The notes under the pieces were generated by a model. The model ran no database searches. It was not told where the DNA came from and saw only the letters and a program-made list of their open reading frames with translations. Below are positions 1 to 12,149 of a DNA stretch of 64,000 nt, piece by piece. Numbering within the stretch: position 1 is the first letter of the stretch; every line of letters begins with the position of its first letter. The position numbers and the translations under genes were made by a program. Source of the DNA: Zerene cesonia. Lineage: Eukaryota > Arthropoda > Insecta > Lepidoptera > Pieridae. The stretch lies in contig NC_052122.1 of NCBI RefSeq assembly GCF_012273895.1, positions 7,378,001 to 7,442,000 on the forward strand, in the 5' to 3' direction.

Positions 1-527
1 ATTTACGCTATGAATTGATGACATACGTTGTTTTAAGGGCGTATCATGATCACCGAGAAGTAGTTACGTACCTACATCTTTACTATATATGCTATGTAAA
101 CTTTATATTACAAATAGGAAAGTTTTTTTTTTGTTTCTTTCACCCCGAAACTACCACTTCGACTTTAAAAATTGTTTTACACCATTAGCTTCTTTTAACT
201 GGTAGTTTCATTACTCGCTTAATGGGGTTGAAATCAAATAATACGATTATGTATTTTACATTTTGGATTTAACTTTACATTTCACGATAAATCATTTCGC
301 TAATTCTTCTTAGGTGATATCCCTCACGTAAGAGTAACAAACAGTTGCTTGCTTTTATTAGTTCCCTTTCCAGTTAATTGTCTGTATAGAATACACAGAG
401 ATCACTTTTCACATGTATATTATATTAAAAGGCTAGTTACATCTCATCATGTAACTATTTGGCACTTTATGGGGCTGATACACTAAGCACGCCCCTCTTC
501 ATCCAAGTACCAAAATGGTCCACTACT
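1..527. other. tll 3' flank / 3' UTR, no other gene seen
   Basis: AT-rich sequence following the tll stop codon. It contains the candidate poly(A) hexamer and no ORF or repeat that I recognise. Confidence 0.5.
354..359 (-). terminator. Candidate polyadenylation signal of tll
   Basis: AATAAA on the minus strand, about 170 nt after the tll stop codon. It is the only canonical hexamer I noted in the window downstream of the gene. AT-rich DNA produces such hexamers by chance, so support is weak. Confidence 0.3.
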
Positions 528-3500
528 CTAGAAAATCAATAGTTCCTTTTTCGTAGTATACATCTCGCTGATCAGTTTTTCAACAGAAATATGCCCAATT
601 GTGGCACGAAGGAACAAGTCTTCGATGATGTTGGTCTCCACTGTTTTCATTTTGACCAAGATGTGCATAAAGTTATTAAGCCGGTTCAAGTCTAATGGGT
701 TTATCCTCATCTCGTACTGTAACAAATTAGATATTTCAATTATTATTATCAAAAGTGAATCCACAAATCAATTAATAGTAAGTTTGTTAAAAGTTATGAT
801 TACTATGTTATATGGTTGTATGCTAGTATTAAAATTTACCTGCTGCATGGAGAACTGGTAAAAGCTTGAAAGTGATGATATGGCAGCTAAATCTTCGAAT
901 TGCCGTGTCCTTTGAGCGACTAGATAATTATAATTAAAGAGAGTAATTGCTCGAAAGCAAGAATATTCATTACCATCTGGATGGATTCTATATAAATCGT
1001 TTAGGATTATTTGAAATTCATCGATTGCCACCATATTAAACGTATGGCTTGGGCCTATAAGAGCTCTTAAGTTAATGGGTTCTATTAATTGCGTCAAACC
1101 CAATATGAAAAGATCTTTCCACGATTCTTCCAAAAGAATTGTTCTATCGGAAATTGACAGACTCTCAAAACCAGGGACATATCTAGCCCAGTTGACGTTC
1201 AAGAAAACTATTTTTGCGCCTGCTTCTCTTAAAGCTTCCGGTGACATCGAAGGTAGTGTAATGGGAGGTGGAGATGGCACCCTTAATACGAGAGGAGGTT
1301 GCGGTGTAGGCCATGCAGAGATGCCACTGTAGAGAGTGCCATAGGGATTATATAACGGAATCATAGCAGTAGGTATCGGTGGCGGCGGTGGCGGTGGCAA
1401 GATAGTAGTAACGGACGGTTGTTTGTTCAACGCTAAATCTAAGGGCGGAGGCGGGGGCGGAGGAAGTCCCACATCCGAAGAAGGCAGCGCTGGGTCACGC
1501 AAGTAATACGCCATTTGCCTTCGAATTGTTGAGTTTCTAGGCCCACGTTCGTGTTGAACAGCTGTAACCAAAGAAAAAATATTTAAATAAACTTCGAAGT
1601 GTTTCAATAAACTGGTCCTTTTGTTGGTAATAATTAAGATTAGTATGCACCATCTTTGTTCATGCCGGCGTTGAGACACTTTGACAGACGACAAGCACGA
1701 CACTGATTTCTGTGAGCTTTATCGACGAGACAAAGGCCGGGCGTTCGAGCTTTACAAGCGTATTGACGGTCTCTTCTCACTGATCTTTTGAAGAAGCCAG
1801 CACAACCATCGCAAGCAAACACACCATAATGTTTACCCGAGGAGTGGTCCTTGCAAACAACGCAAGGCACGTCGAATAATATTCGGTCTGCAACAAAACA
1901 GGGGAAATTTACATCTAAACGTTATATGTACCTAAGCTTTTGCTGATATGGCAGAAGAAACCGCGTACAAATCGACGTAAATGAAACTGTTTGAATTGCA
2001 CCGCATCACGTAAAATAACCTCTTATCAGGCTCATCCAGCTATAGCTATAACCACTTGTTGCAAAATAATACCATTCATCGAACCATAATATGAGCTTAA
2101 TGGATAAAAATCAGAATAACAATTTTCCAGTTTAACTAGCTACTAGTGGATAGGTAATATAATTTCAATATTTAATATAGCATTATAAATATTTGCGGTT
2201 ACACAGGCTTTGATGCTCGAAACGTTGAGATTAATAAATATCAATAAACATCATTCGCAATACGATGGTATTTGTTTTCAAAAAGTAAATGTATCGGTTA
2301 AAGCTCAATGAGGACAGACAACAAATTCTTTGACCGAAATCCACTGACGACCTTCCGTTAAAAATTACTCATCTGTGAAAATCAACTGCATTTCAAAAAC
2401 CTTTCGGCTTATACCTACATAACATGTATTTATGTTAACATTTAAAAGCCGCTTAAATACTTCAAAACTTTATACTGAAATTACATATTGACTATAATTT
2501 ATATGGAAACGTATACACTAGACATAGTAGATACATAATATGGATAAATATTTCTCTGCAGTTATAAATAAACAATTTTATTATTTACTAAAACCTTATA
2601 GGCGCCTAGCCAAGTCATAAATCAGACATACAAAAGTGTGACAATTACAACTTGGTAGTCAACTTTGAAACGAAAAGAAATTGTATTGGGCCCGGTGCGG
2701 GAAACTCCGCCCTCTCGAAGGGTAACTCCACCCGATATTTAACAACCACATTCACGCCTTTGCTGTAATTGCCTTTCTGTTAAGATATGATTTTAAAGTA
2801 AAACTTAGTGATAGAATATAAAATATATCAACATTATTTCCTGTAAGCGGCTTACAGACTACGCTTTCTACAATATAGCATCTATTAGATCTATAACTCA
2901 TAGCATCACAAAATCGCGCATTTGTTGTTGGCAAGCTCACACTGTATTGAACTATATTTTATTGGCTTCCTATACACTAACCTTATTCACTATACTATAA
3001 AGAACAATAGTATAGTGTAGTTTAAAATAGGCTTTAAGCGTTGATGGAAATGAAAATGAAATTGAAGACAACGATTTCATCTACAGTTTCTCTTTATCTA
3101 CTTACATGAATTATAAGCATTTGAACAATTAATTAAAGTAACTAAGTTCACCGCTGTAATAAAAAAATTGAGTAAATCATTCAAAAACTAACAATAATTC
3201 TAACGGTGTACAAAAAACAAATAGTTATCAGAAAATATTACATACTAAATAATATATCTATTTATCAATCACAGAACATCTTTCATCATTTGAATTGGAA
3301 TCGCTAAGGCCGTATCCCACGGCACAAAACAGACCGTTTAGCAGAAAGAGATCAAGAGATAATAACGTTTTTATTAATACACCTCCAAACGCAACCCCAG
3401 TCGAAAAGGCACAAAGGCATTTCCATTCAATAAGACATACCGAATAAAACGGTGCACATGAATGCCTACACTTGCGGAACAGGAAACGCGGTGTCAAATA

Positions 3501-6346
3501 TATGATGATGGCAAAAAAACCACGAGACTTCTGAATAAGTATAGACAATGAGATAAAAGCCAAGAAGTGGGGCTTGGGAATTTTAACGTCTCTATACAAC
3601 TTGAGGTAATGACAGGTTCCAAGACAAAACTGGGCAGACATGTGAAAATATTGGATTTATATTAGGTATATTAACTCTATGAAATGTTGTGTAATGTTTC
3701 AATGGTATCGATGTCTCAGAATCCGATGTAAGTATCTACTTAATAATTATTATAGTACAGTGTGTATTGAAACAATGCAATATATTAGCCTCATAAACGG
3801 CGACTAATTATTGATATATGATCATACCAAATACATTGAAAATGTAGTTTTGAAGATACTGAATATGCCAAATTAAAGGATTTATTTACACGCAGATACA
3901 TCACAAACAGGGTAGCATCGGAACAAATAGACACGTTTCCACAATAGAAATGCAATTCTACCTACGTTCAGCACAATATGGGACAGCTGTAATTTACATA
4001 TACATATACATAACTTTTAATGCGTATTTCATTTACTTTATTCAACAGTTGTAATACTTCATGTTCCTATTTAGTTTCGACTATATTATTCACAAACACA
4101 TATAGGTAGGTGATACAAAATTTTACCGGGTAATCTGTTTTATAAATGTAATAATCGGGCATTGTTATTAAGTTCATTAAATGTGTTTATTATATTTCTT
4201 CTTGATATGTAAAAGGGATCGGAAAGAGAACATCTATTGTTTTATTATGAGCATACAGCGCCGGATGCGGTTGGAACATTTCATCCCTTTTGGACGATAT
4301 TATCAACCCTAACGTGCGACCTGTCACCTGTGACCAGTATTGCGTGACTCGTACATAGGGTTCAAACACTTAACAAGATACTATTAATCGACTGATAACG
4401 ACATCGGTTGGTTTTTAATTATTTAGCCATTTTTTGTTTTAGTTTTTATACTAACTAAATTGTAATTGTTATAAATTGTCAATTTTAAAAGTGTGTGTAT
4501 GTGTGAATATTGTTTTAAATAAATACTTCTTGTATATTTTTATTTATTTTAGTTTTATTTTTTGTTTTAGTTTTTTATACTAACTAAATTGTAATTGTTA
4601 TAAATTGTCAATTTTATAAGTGTGTATGTGTGAATATTGTTTTAAATAAATACTTATAAATACTTCTTGTATTTTTTATTTATTTTAGGTTCACCAACGG
4701 GTATTACATTAAAGAAATGACATCAAGTAAATATAAAAAATTAAGAACTAAATGCACTCCTTTAAAACCCTACCCTACCCATAAATATGTACAACTATAT
4801 ATTATCAATATAACTAAAATAATACACTCCTTTGTTATCACTTATAGAAATCATTTAAAATCACTGAAATACACATGATACCAATAAACTAATTAGAGCA
4901 ATAAAAAACAAAAAAGAAAGTAACAATTAAAAGTAAGGGAAAGAAAAGAGAGAAAGCAAAGTAACACTCGAAAAAATATTTAAATAACTTTCCTTATAAA
5001 CTAAACCAAACCTTCTAGCGCAAAGAAGTAATAAATCGCTAAGGTATAAGAAACACCGTCCTTTCTAGGAATGAATGTAGTACTTGAAAACATTGTAATT
5101 AATCAAATAATTTCATATCTGTACGCCAGCCAATGTTCTGTTATAATTGAGAAATATCTGCTTTATTAACGAGAACAACATTTCGATAGGAATTTGTTTC
5201 AGAACATATAATTTACGGCAATTAAACGTATTGATTTCGTGGAACAGAATCAAGCTTTCATTGCAGCAATATTTTGTCTTCGTACTGAGTATTTATTTTT
5301 CTTGTGGTAAGTTCATTATTTCCATGCTTTGTTAATTGTGAATGTAATTGCTTTGTTAATTGTTAATTGAAAGCTTTAAAAAACTTCCTTATCTCAAACT
5401 TAAATATTTAATTCTCAAATCAAGCCACTAAAAAACCAGTAAGAGTTCAGTAAAAACATACGCACAGAAGAAATGTATATTGTATACAGAAGATACTATC
5501 TTTATAATATACTAGACTAGACGGATTTCAAGATTCTTTTTATATACCAAAAGAGCATTTAATCGGGAAAGAAAGTGTCCTATAACCCAAGTCAGCTCAT
5601 ACCCTGTGTTTTACCAAATTTTATCAAAATCCTTTGAGCAGTTGCAGCGTTATTGACGGACAAACATCCAAACAAACAAACTTTCACATTTGTAACATTA
5701 GTGCGATATTTAGTATTCACTGAATTGCACATGGCCATTTTATACCCAACTTTTCTATAACAACAAAATTATATACGTAAGCTTATTCGTCATAAGATGT
5801 CTTCATCGACAAATCACTCTTGAACGAAACTCACAATCACAACATCAACATATAGAACACGACCTACGCAAACTTTCAAATAATGTTCATATATGTTTTG
5901 AAGTACCATCCATTTTCATTTGTAATCATCGCTAAACAAACCAGAAATAGACAAAGCACATAACGATAATGGGCAGTATTAAAAAGCATTCGTTGAACTA
6001 ATAATGTTGTAATTGACTAGTATCGTTATCATTATAATTCGCGGGGATGACGGGTGCGAACGGAGGCAGATGCGTGGATGCACGCGTGGGAACTGCATTT
6101 TGTTTCAAAGCCCAAATTAGCTGTAACACGTCATCTCAACACTCCACAATTCCCACTAATTATCTAACCAATTTATCATTGATCATTGATCAACAAGGCA
6201 GCATTTATTTTTGATTCAATTTTAAATACGAATTCATTTCAATAATTGGGATAAGTAATAGATGAGTTATACATAGCAAATGGTTCTACTAAATATACAT
6301 AAATAAAGAATATATACTTACTGGACGTGCTTGGGATCGCGTGCAT
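528..6346 (-). CDS. tll: Tailless orphan nuclear receptor (NR2E family), four coding exons
   Basis: Coding exons on the minus strand are 6346-6322, 1887-1651, 1561-840 and 716-528 (stop at 530-528), giving 390 residues with consistent phases. Exon 1 encodes MHAIPSTS, exon 2 the DNA-binding domain, exon 3 the hinge and most of the ligand-binding domain, and exon 4 its last helices. The DBD reads CVVCKDHSSGKHYG, then CDGCAGFFKRS. The Ala in this P-box (CDGCAG rather than CEGCKG) is the Tailless signature. It is followed by the T/A box VQHERGPRNST, joined across the exon 2-3 junction. The LBD has the helix 3-5 signature NVNWARYV...LLEESWKDLF and ends ISEMYTTKK. In Drosophila, Tll is a repressor that patterns the embryonic termini, brain and optic lobe. 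The hinge holds two runs of seven prolines. I chose the start ATG because it lies in an exon with good acceptor and donor sites whose phase completes the split codon before RILF. The identification is strong; the first exon is slightly less certain. Confidence 0.93.
4430..4690. repeat. Two-copy tandem duplication, unit about 128 bp
   Basis: The block TACTAACTAAATTGTAATTG and the following GTGAATATTGTTTTAAATAA occur twice in the same order, with a period of about 127-128 bp. The copies differ by a few substitutions and a small insertion containing an extra ATAAATACTT in the second. It lies inside the long tll intron and appears to be a fairly recent local duplication. Confidence 0.85.
5515..5730 (+). 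repeat. Degraded lepidopteran-type retroelement 3' tail
   Basis: It contains the series seen in better-preserved copies: a 'CAAATTT(T)ATCAAAATC' block, a run of AAACAAACAAAC, then CTTTCACATTTGTAACATTAGTGCG, a diverged form of CTTTCGCATTTATAATATTAGTA. No coding capacity remains. The copy is old, judging by mismatches. Confidence 0.5.
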
Positions 6347-6363
6347 TTTGCCTCAGGGAAGCC
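6322..6363 (-). other. tll: tll exon containing the start codon (5' UTR plus first 8 codons)
   Basis: On the minus strand a polypyrimidine acceptor (cttctatttcag) is followed by 42 nt and a strong donor (CCA then gtaagtat). The ATG is at 6346-6344. The exon ends one base into a codon that the DBD exon completes, giving SNRILF immediately before the first zinc finger. Drosophila Tll has SSRILY at the same place. A short exon starting after an acceptor implies at least one further upstream non-coding exon. Confidence 0.8.
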
Positions 6364-7296
6364 CTGAAATAGAAGGAAAAAATAAAAGACGCTTAAATTC
6401 ATAATAACACTACTTATATCCAGACAACTAACTTTAACTACATTCAAATAGGTCTTAATTATCACTCATATTTTAATATGAGTGATTATTAAGTTAGTTT
6501 TTAAATTAATTTAAAAAATCTTATCATCATAATATCACCAATTAATGTAAGTAATATTTAATTTTGTGCAACATAACATTTGTCGTTATAAACTCATTTA
6601 ATAAAATGCGCGTTATGCATTGGTAAGTTCTTTGTTATAGCTTTAGCTCTGATCATTCGCAGAATTATTATTACTTTCATCCCATATTTAATAATTATGT
6701 AATATTTAACTTTCAATGAGATAAAGTATCATTACATATCTATAATCGATTAATATAAGGTGTTCTTATCTTATAATCCTTTTTTTTATTTCACTCATAT
6801 TTTAAAATATTTCTTCATCCATTTATAGAATATAATGGAATTAAAACTGTTCGCCATTTTTTACGATATTAGTATAAACCAATTTTCTCACACTGCTACG
6901 TGCGAATTTAACCCTCAAGTGCTGGATAGTCACTTGTGGTTTTACAAGGGCCCTTCAAATTCATTCATGAAGTAAAAGAAAAAGTAAAGAATCGCAAATA
7001 ATTGCAACAAATGTAAGAAATAAAGCACTATTGTTTATTTCAACTAACATCTTTTTGGGCATAAAGCGAAGCACTACTTATTTTTTATTAATTATTCTTA
7101 TTGTTCCCCAATGCTTGTTAAACTAAACGGCTTTTACGTCGAGTGCCCTTCGACGAACACGTAGCTATTTAAAGCGCCAATCTAACAATTGAGTATTTGT
7201 GAAAATCTTTGTACTAAAAAATGTAGGACAGTAAATTTAAAAATGACAGTCACTTTATATACTACCATAGATAACATAATAATATATATATATCAG

Positions 7297-7346
7297 CGGG
7301 CACAGCATGCGACACATTTAGTAAAATGTGTCGCATGCTGTGCCCG
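7297..7346. repeat. Perfect inverted repeat: 23-bp stem, 4-nt loop
   Basis: The arm at 7297-7319 (starting CGGGCACAGCATGCGACAC) is exactly reverse-complementary to 7324-7346, with AGTA between. The stem is GC-rich and stands out in AT-rich intronic sequence, right after a short run of TA repeats. It would form a very stable hairpin in RNA or a cruciform in DNA. I cannot tell whether it is a fold-back transposon remnant, a small-RNA precursor or a replication artefact. Confidence 0.9.
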
Positions 7347-9036
7347 TCTTAAGCAAGTATTTCCTTATGTAATGTGTTAATCTGGTACATAAGATACATC
7401 AATGTGAATTCAGTGGTTTTCGCGTGAAAGAAAAAAAAATGTGAGAGGAGAGAATTATACGATTCGAAATTTTTAAAATTATAAAACATGAATAAGACTA
7501 TATGAAATAATCACCCGTAACCAAAAGATCATGGGATGATAAAATTCGAAGAAATTACATATAATAATTACAAGTTGTTGAGCATTAGGTTTGCGTAAAC
7601 AGAACAATGCATCCACAGTAGCAATGGACTTCGCACTCATTGTTTGTTTGTCGGTCATTTAGATGTAAAAATTGCATTTTTTGTGATGTAATTATTTAGT
7701 TTCGCAAAACAGGTAATTATCCGAGGATAATCCCAGTAAGTAGAGACGGACAATAGTGCGGATGAACCGGCCGGGTTCCAATGGGCCCGGTGCTCAGCGG
7801 AGGGTTGTCAACAAAGGCAACTTCAATAATAACATCGGAAAGTCGGTAGCTTCTTGCTTTTAAAATTGAGATGCAAAAAATTCTCGAAGGCAATATGTTT
7901 TTCACATATCCGAGCACTTTTGTTATGCTTTTTTTATTTGGTAATGTGGTCCTATATTGTTGTTAACGTTATAGCTTTTGTATTCAAATATTATTATCTA
8001 GAATCGCTAGATTAAATAATATATTATACCTACAATTAACAGAGGTCATTATGGAATTTAATTTATTTAGGGTTCTACACACATCTACGAAAACAAATGG
8101 TTTATTAGGATTCCTTAAATACTTATATTAGCTTGAATATTTTAGTTAAATAACTGTGATTTTAGTATGATACCACGTAGTAACAAATTTTACTGGTTAT
8201 TATTTGTTTTAATGCTAGGAGTGGTATTATAATTATCCAAATTATAATATATTATACTAATGATTACATTGGTAACGTTAATATGTCAAAAAGCATTATA
8301 GGTACGCGCTAACCTTTAAATGGGGGACCGGTACCTATATGAAAGCAGATGTGTCATCGAACGATAGACAAAATAAATAATTTAAAAAAAGATTGTGTTT
8401 CAAAACAAATGACTTTTTCATGAAATTATTTTGATTTTGATATTTATGTATATTAATTGAAAAAAACTTTTTATCAAACTGTATAGCTGAATAGAATAGA
8501 ATATAATTATTGAATTTTCCCGGTGGTTGACTGAATGTCTTTAACTAACAACTTAACTTGTTATTTCATTTCATAAAATCAAAATATAATTAGTTTTATG
8601 AAGTTGTACGTTTTAGACATATGTATAAAAATAACCGTTTACATCCAAATATACCCAAAATTCGCAGACGTGAAATTATATAGGTATGCACGAGATCCTA
8701 GACAGACTACTGTTGTACACGACGAGTATCAATTATTACGCTTACTGCTTACTGATTAATAACTTATTCCGTGTATTTCCAATACGTGTGTACTATTATA
8801 AAACTGAAGAGTAAGAGTAGAGTGTTTTGTTTGGTTAAACGGTCGAATCTCAGAAAATACGAGTTCTAACACTTAGAATTGTTTTTTCTTAGCCTAGTTG
8901 ACAACCGTTTTGGTGTTTTTTTCCGATTTATTTATTTTTATGTATTAAAATACTTTATTTTACCTTAAATACACGTTATTTCTCATCCGAAGTGTATTCT
9001 TATATATGTAAAAACACATTTCATATGTTGAGTTTT

Positions 9037-9078
9037 AAATAAAAAATTACTCAATTTGAATTGAGTAATTTTTTATTT
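9037..9078. repeat. Inverted repeat: 20-bp stem, 2-nt loop
   Basis: The arm at 9037-9056 (AAATAAAAAATTACTCAATT) is exactly reverse-complementary to 9059-9078. The loop is TG. It is AT-rich, so less surprising than the hairpin at 7297, but still perfect over 20 bp. Confidence 0.9.
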
Positions 9079-9789
9079 GAAATTATATTGATATAAAATA
9101 ATATTAATTAATTACTTATTTATCCTCTTAGGTAACAGGAAACAACTAACTCCGATTTAATTTTTAGTTTTATAGCATTGAAAATTCTAACTAACTCCGA
9201 TTTTCATTAAATCGTAATATTGATTTGCATTTTTCCCACAATGGAAACAAAAACAAGCGTTAATTACAAAAGTTTGCTTACCTAGTTGAGATACAAAAAT
9301 ATGATTTTAGTAGAAACGAAACTAAATATATCAACAAGATTAATCAGAAAACTAACTGCAACTGCAACAAATATCAACTCTTACTAGCCGTATCCGAAAC
9401 ACATTAAATGGTGAAAATTTTACGAGTTAACACACAAGTAAGTGAAAATTAATTTATAACATTAACACCGGGAGCCATTATCGATTTTAATTTTAAATTA
9501 ATTTAACGCCACTGATAAAGTAGTTAATACCAATAGAAATATGATTTTAGGATTCATAAATATTATATGCGTACGTGTTATTAAATTGATGCAATATATC
9601 TAATTCCTCTCGTCGACCAATAAAATGAACACATTCCACTTGTTTGAATAGCGCCTGTATATGTATAACATAACATTCGTCTACGGTATATTTACTGAAT
9701 TTGTGGAAATTAAATATATAGCGGATTTTAGATCGAGTAAACTTTTTTTGTTTTATTTTTTATTTTTAAATATTGCAAATTCACTATAT

Positions 9790-9875
9790 TTAAATTTCAT
9801 TGCAATCGGTTCATTAGTTTTTTTACAAAGATACACACATCCTTACAAACTTTCGCATTTATAATATTAGTACGA
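9790..9875 (+). repeat. Retroelement-type 3' tail fragment
   Basis: AAATTTCATTGCAATCGGTT, followed by a run of CACACATCC and then CTTTCGCATTTATAATATTAGTA. The same order occurs at 29,150-29,249. The element is truncated on its left side. Confidence 0.7.
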
Positions 9876-11904
9876 GAGGATGGTATGTGCGACAATGATT
9901 TAACTGAAGTGGATGTTACCAAAAACGAGACAGGTTCTCAATTCCCGATTGATTAATTTTGTGTTCGATAAGGGAATTATATATTATCGTTTAATCCTAC
10001 TTTAGAATCTGGTGGTATTTCCCTCCTTAAGGCTACCTCCCCCAATTGAAACAAATAAACTAATGTTAAATAATTTTAACCGTTTGAAAACATCATCTTT
10101 AAAGAGTAAAATAGGCTATTTCTATATTAATTTTCAACTCGCCTGAAGCAGGGATAAGTAGTTATTATATATACCATAGATAGTCGTGATAAATAAACCC
10201 ATGAATATATGAAAGGATTTATAATGATTTTTTATAACGCTGTACGTTACATATTAGTCATTTATGTAGGAATTTTTGGATAACTATTATTATTATTATA
10301 TGAATAAATAACTGTTGCTGCTGTGAGTTTAAGGAGTGACGGATGTATTTTCTTAAATCGATAACAATCTTCCGAAGCATTTATATGTTAAGTAGAGTTT
10401 TAAAACTTTGTTTATATATTTGGACAGTAAAACTTACTAAATCTTGAATCCCTTTGTACACTTGTAATCTTTTACAGTGTTTCATATGCGATACAATTAA
10501 AGCATTATTTTTAACATAAAACGGCATAATTTTTTCATTCATTTTAATCTATTTATTTATCCTTTTCAATGTTAAACCGAATCATGTACATAGTTTTGCA
10601 AGCTTTCTTGAACTGAATTTATTTTGTTTAATAAAATCACGAAGATATATATAAGGATTCTTATGGGGGTGGTATATTGCTTACATTATTTTTTTAAATC
10701 ATCGAACAAAATTCACTTGAAAAAAGGATAAGAGTAAAATGTAAAATATATTGTTTATTGGGGTCTTACGAGGTTCGTAACAAAAAAATCATGTCCCCAA
10801 ATTACACTAAAATTTCACGCTAAAAAATGAAAAACAAACAAATAAAAAAAAATTTAAACGGAAGGTTTATGAAGCGATTTGAATTTTTGTTAAAAATAGT
10901 TTGTTATAAAAAACTGTCTAACCCGCATCGTTTGAGTGCTGTTGACATCGGAGCTACGCCAGCTACGACCTACCACAACGACGCGTAGACACACGAAATT
11001 ATATGTCAATCACTTATGAACATAAAAAAAAACAATAACGCTCAGTATAGAAAAACATTGAATATTTAACATCACAGAATATTTAACTATAACGATGTTT
11101 TAAATATGTTGTAAAACAAAAATTGAAAGCTTTTAACGGTTTTATATTTAGTACGTAACATATTTGTTTTCACACACAGCTTATATATGTATTTCTATAT
11201 AATCTATAAATGCATTAATAATCTAAATTGATGTAATATCAAATTCAAGTCATGTTAAAGTTATTTTATGTTAAATAAACCATCACATGTTTATAACACG
11301 GCCAAAAGTCCATATAAACTTTAGAATAGAAATTTAGTATTTTGTTTACAACGCTTTTGTACAGTTAATAAAAACAAATGCCGTCGTGTATATTTTGCAC
11401 AGAATCAATACAAATATTATATTGCACAGAACATTTTAAAATAAGCCTCACTGCATAGTTTTACATTTATATTTAGTGTTTAGTTTAATGTGGAAGAGTT
11501 AAGAAAACTTTAATAGCACTGCGAACTCGTAGGATAGAAAGATAATTAGGTAAATATTATTTTAAATTATTTGCAAAAAGGAAGTATTAGTAGTACATGT
11601 ACGTGAATAAGGATAGGATATATTATGTATTCACGTGTAGCATCAATTATCTACTCAATAAATATATTCCCAAAAGAAATAGCTAGAAAGATCAGTAATT
11701 TTTAATATGCATTAACTGTAATTTTATGTACTTATAAATATTTATTTCACCACTTTGTTTTATTAAATTAATTTTAAAAAACTATTAACTATAATCACAA
11801 ATTATAAACACATCGCTTCACCAAATTTTTTTAATACTTTCGCAAAGGCAATAAACTGCAGAGAAATCAATAGCTTAACAGCGTTTCAAAGGGATGTAAC
11901 TCAC

Positions 11905-12130
11905 CTGCACACAAACCGTAAACACTTTATATCACTATATTTTCACTCGAAAGTTTGTTGGTATTATATTGCCGCGAACACGTAATTGTCGGACAGGAGG
12001 CTGGAGACGAAGTGAATCCGGCGCAGAACCGACACGCACTACAGCGATAGGGGTGCAATTGTGGGGTACGTAGCTGCCGTAAACTAATAGCAGCCACCTA
12101 TAGAGCCAATCAGTTCGATGAAATATAAAC
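11905..12130 (-). promoter_or_regulatory. tll: Candidate tll promoter and non-coding first exon
   Basis: The start-codon exon of tll has its own 3' splice site, so a 5' non-coding exon must lie upstream. On the minus strand a consensus donor (GCAG then GTGAGT) sits at 11905/11904. The 200 bp upstream is much richer in GC and CpG than its surroundings. It contains a TATA-like TTTATATTT near 12,129-12,121 and an inverted CCAAT (GATTGG) near 12,113. This would give a first intron of about 5.5 kb. The link is inferred from position and signals only; a different first exon remains possible. Confidence 0.35.
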
Positions 12131-12149
12131 ACACTACACATAATTTCCT

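Larger units (their letters stand above)
1888..6321 (-). other. tll intron 2 (4.4 kb), non-coding
   Basis: This lies between the start-codon exon and the DBD exon of tll. It holds a roughly 128-bp tandem duplication (4430-4690), a degraded retroelement tail (5515-5730), and two small GC-rich islands at about 2685-2735 and 6040-6110 in otherwise AT-rich DNA. The short ORFs at 2752-2940 and 3258-3641 do not resemble any protein I know. The GC islands are candidates for cis-regulatory sequence, which is expected in abundance at a patterning gene. Confidence 0.6.
6364..11904 (-). other. Inferred tll intron 1 (about 5.5 kb), non-coding
   Basis: No convincing exon was found. It contains a perfect 23-bp hairpin (7297-7346), a 20-bp hairpin (9037-9078), a retroelement tail (about 9790-9875), and GC-rich islands at about 7735-7810 and 10,925-10,990. 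The island at 7735 shares the 11-mer GGGCCCGGTGC with the one at about 2688. ORFs at 7189-7380, 7717-7917 and 9661-9864 look like chance or repeat-derived. Confidence 0.45.

Noticed and set aside
3258..3641. A 127-codon minus-strand ORF in tll intron 2
   Set aside because: Composition is hydrophobic and Cys-rich without a known motif; it lies inside a long intron on the same strand, with no splice support.
7297..7346. A microRNA precursor
   Set aside because: The arms are perfectly complementary and the loop is only 4 nt, unlike pre-miRNAs with mismatched stems and larger loops; I recognised no known miRNA seed.
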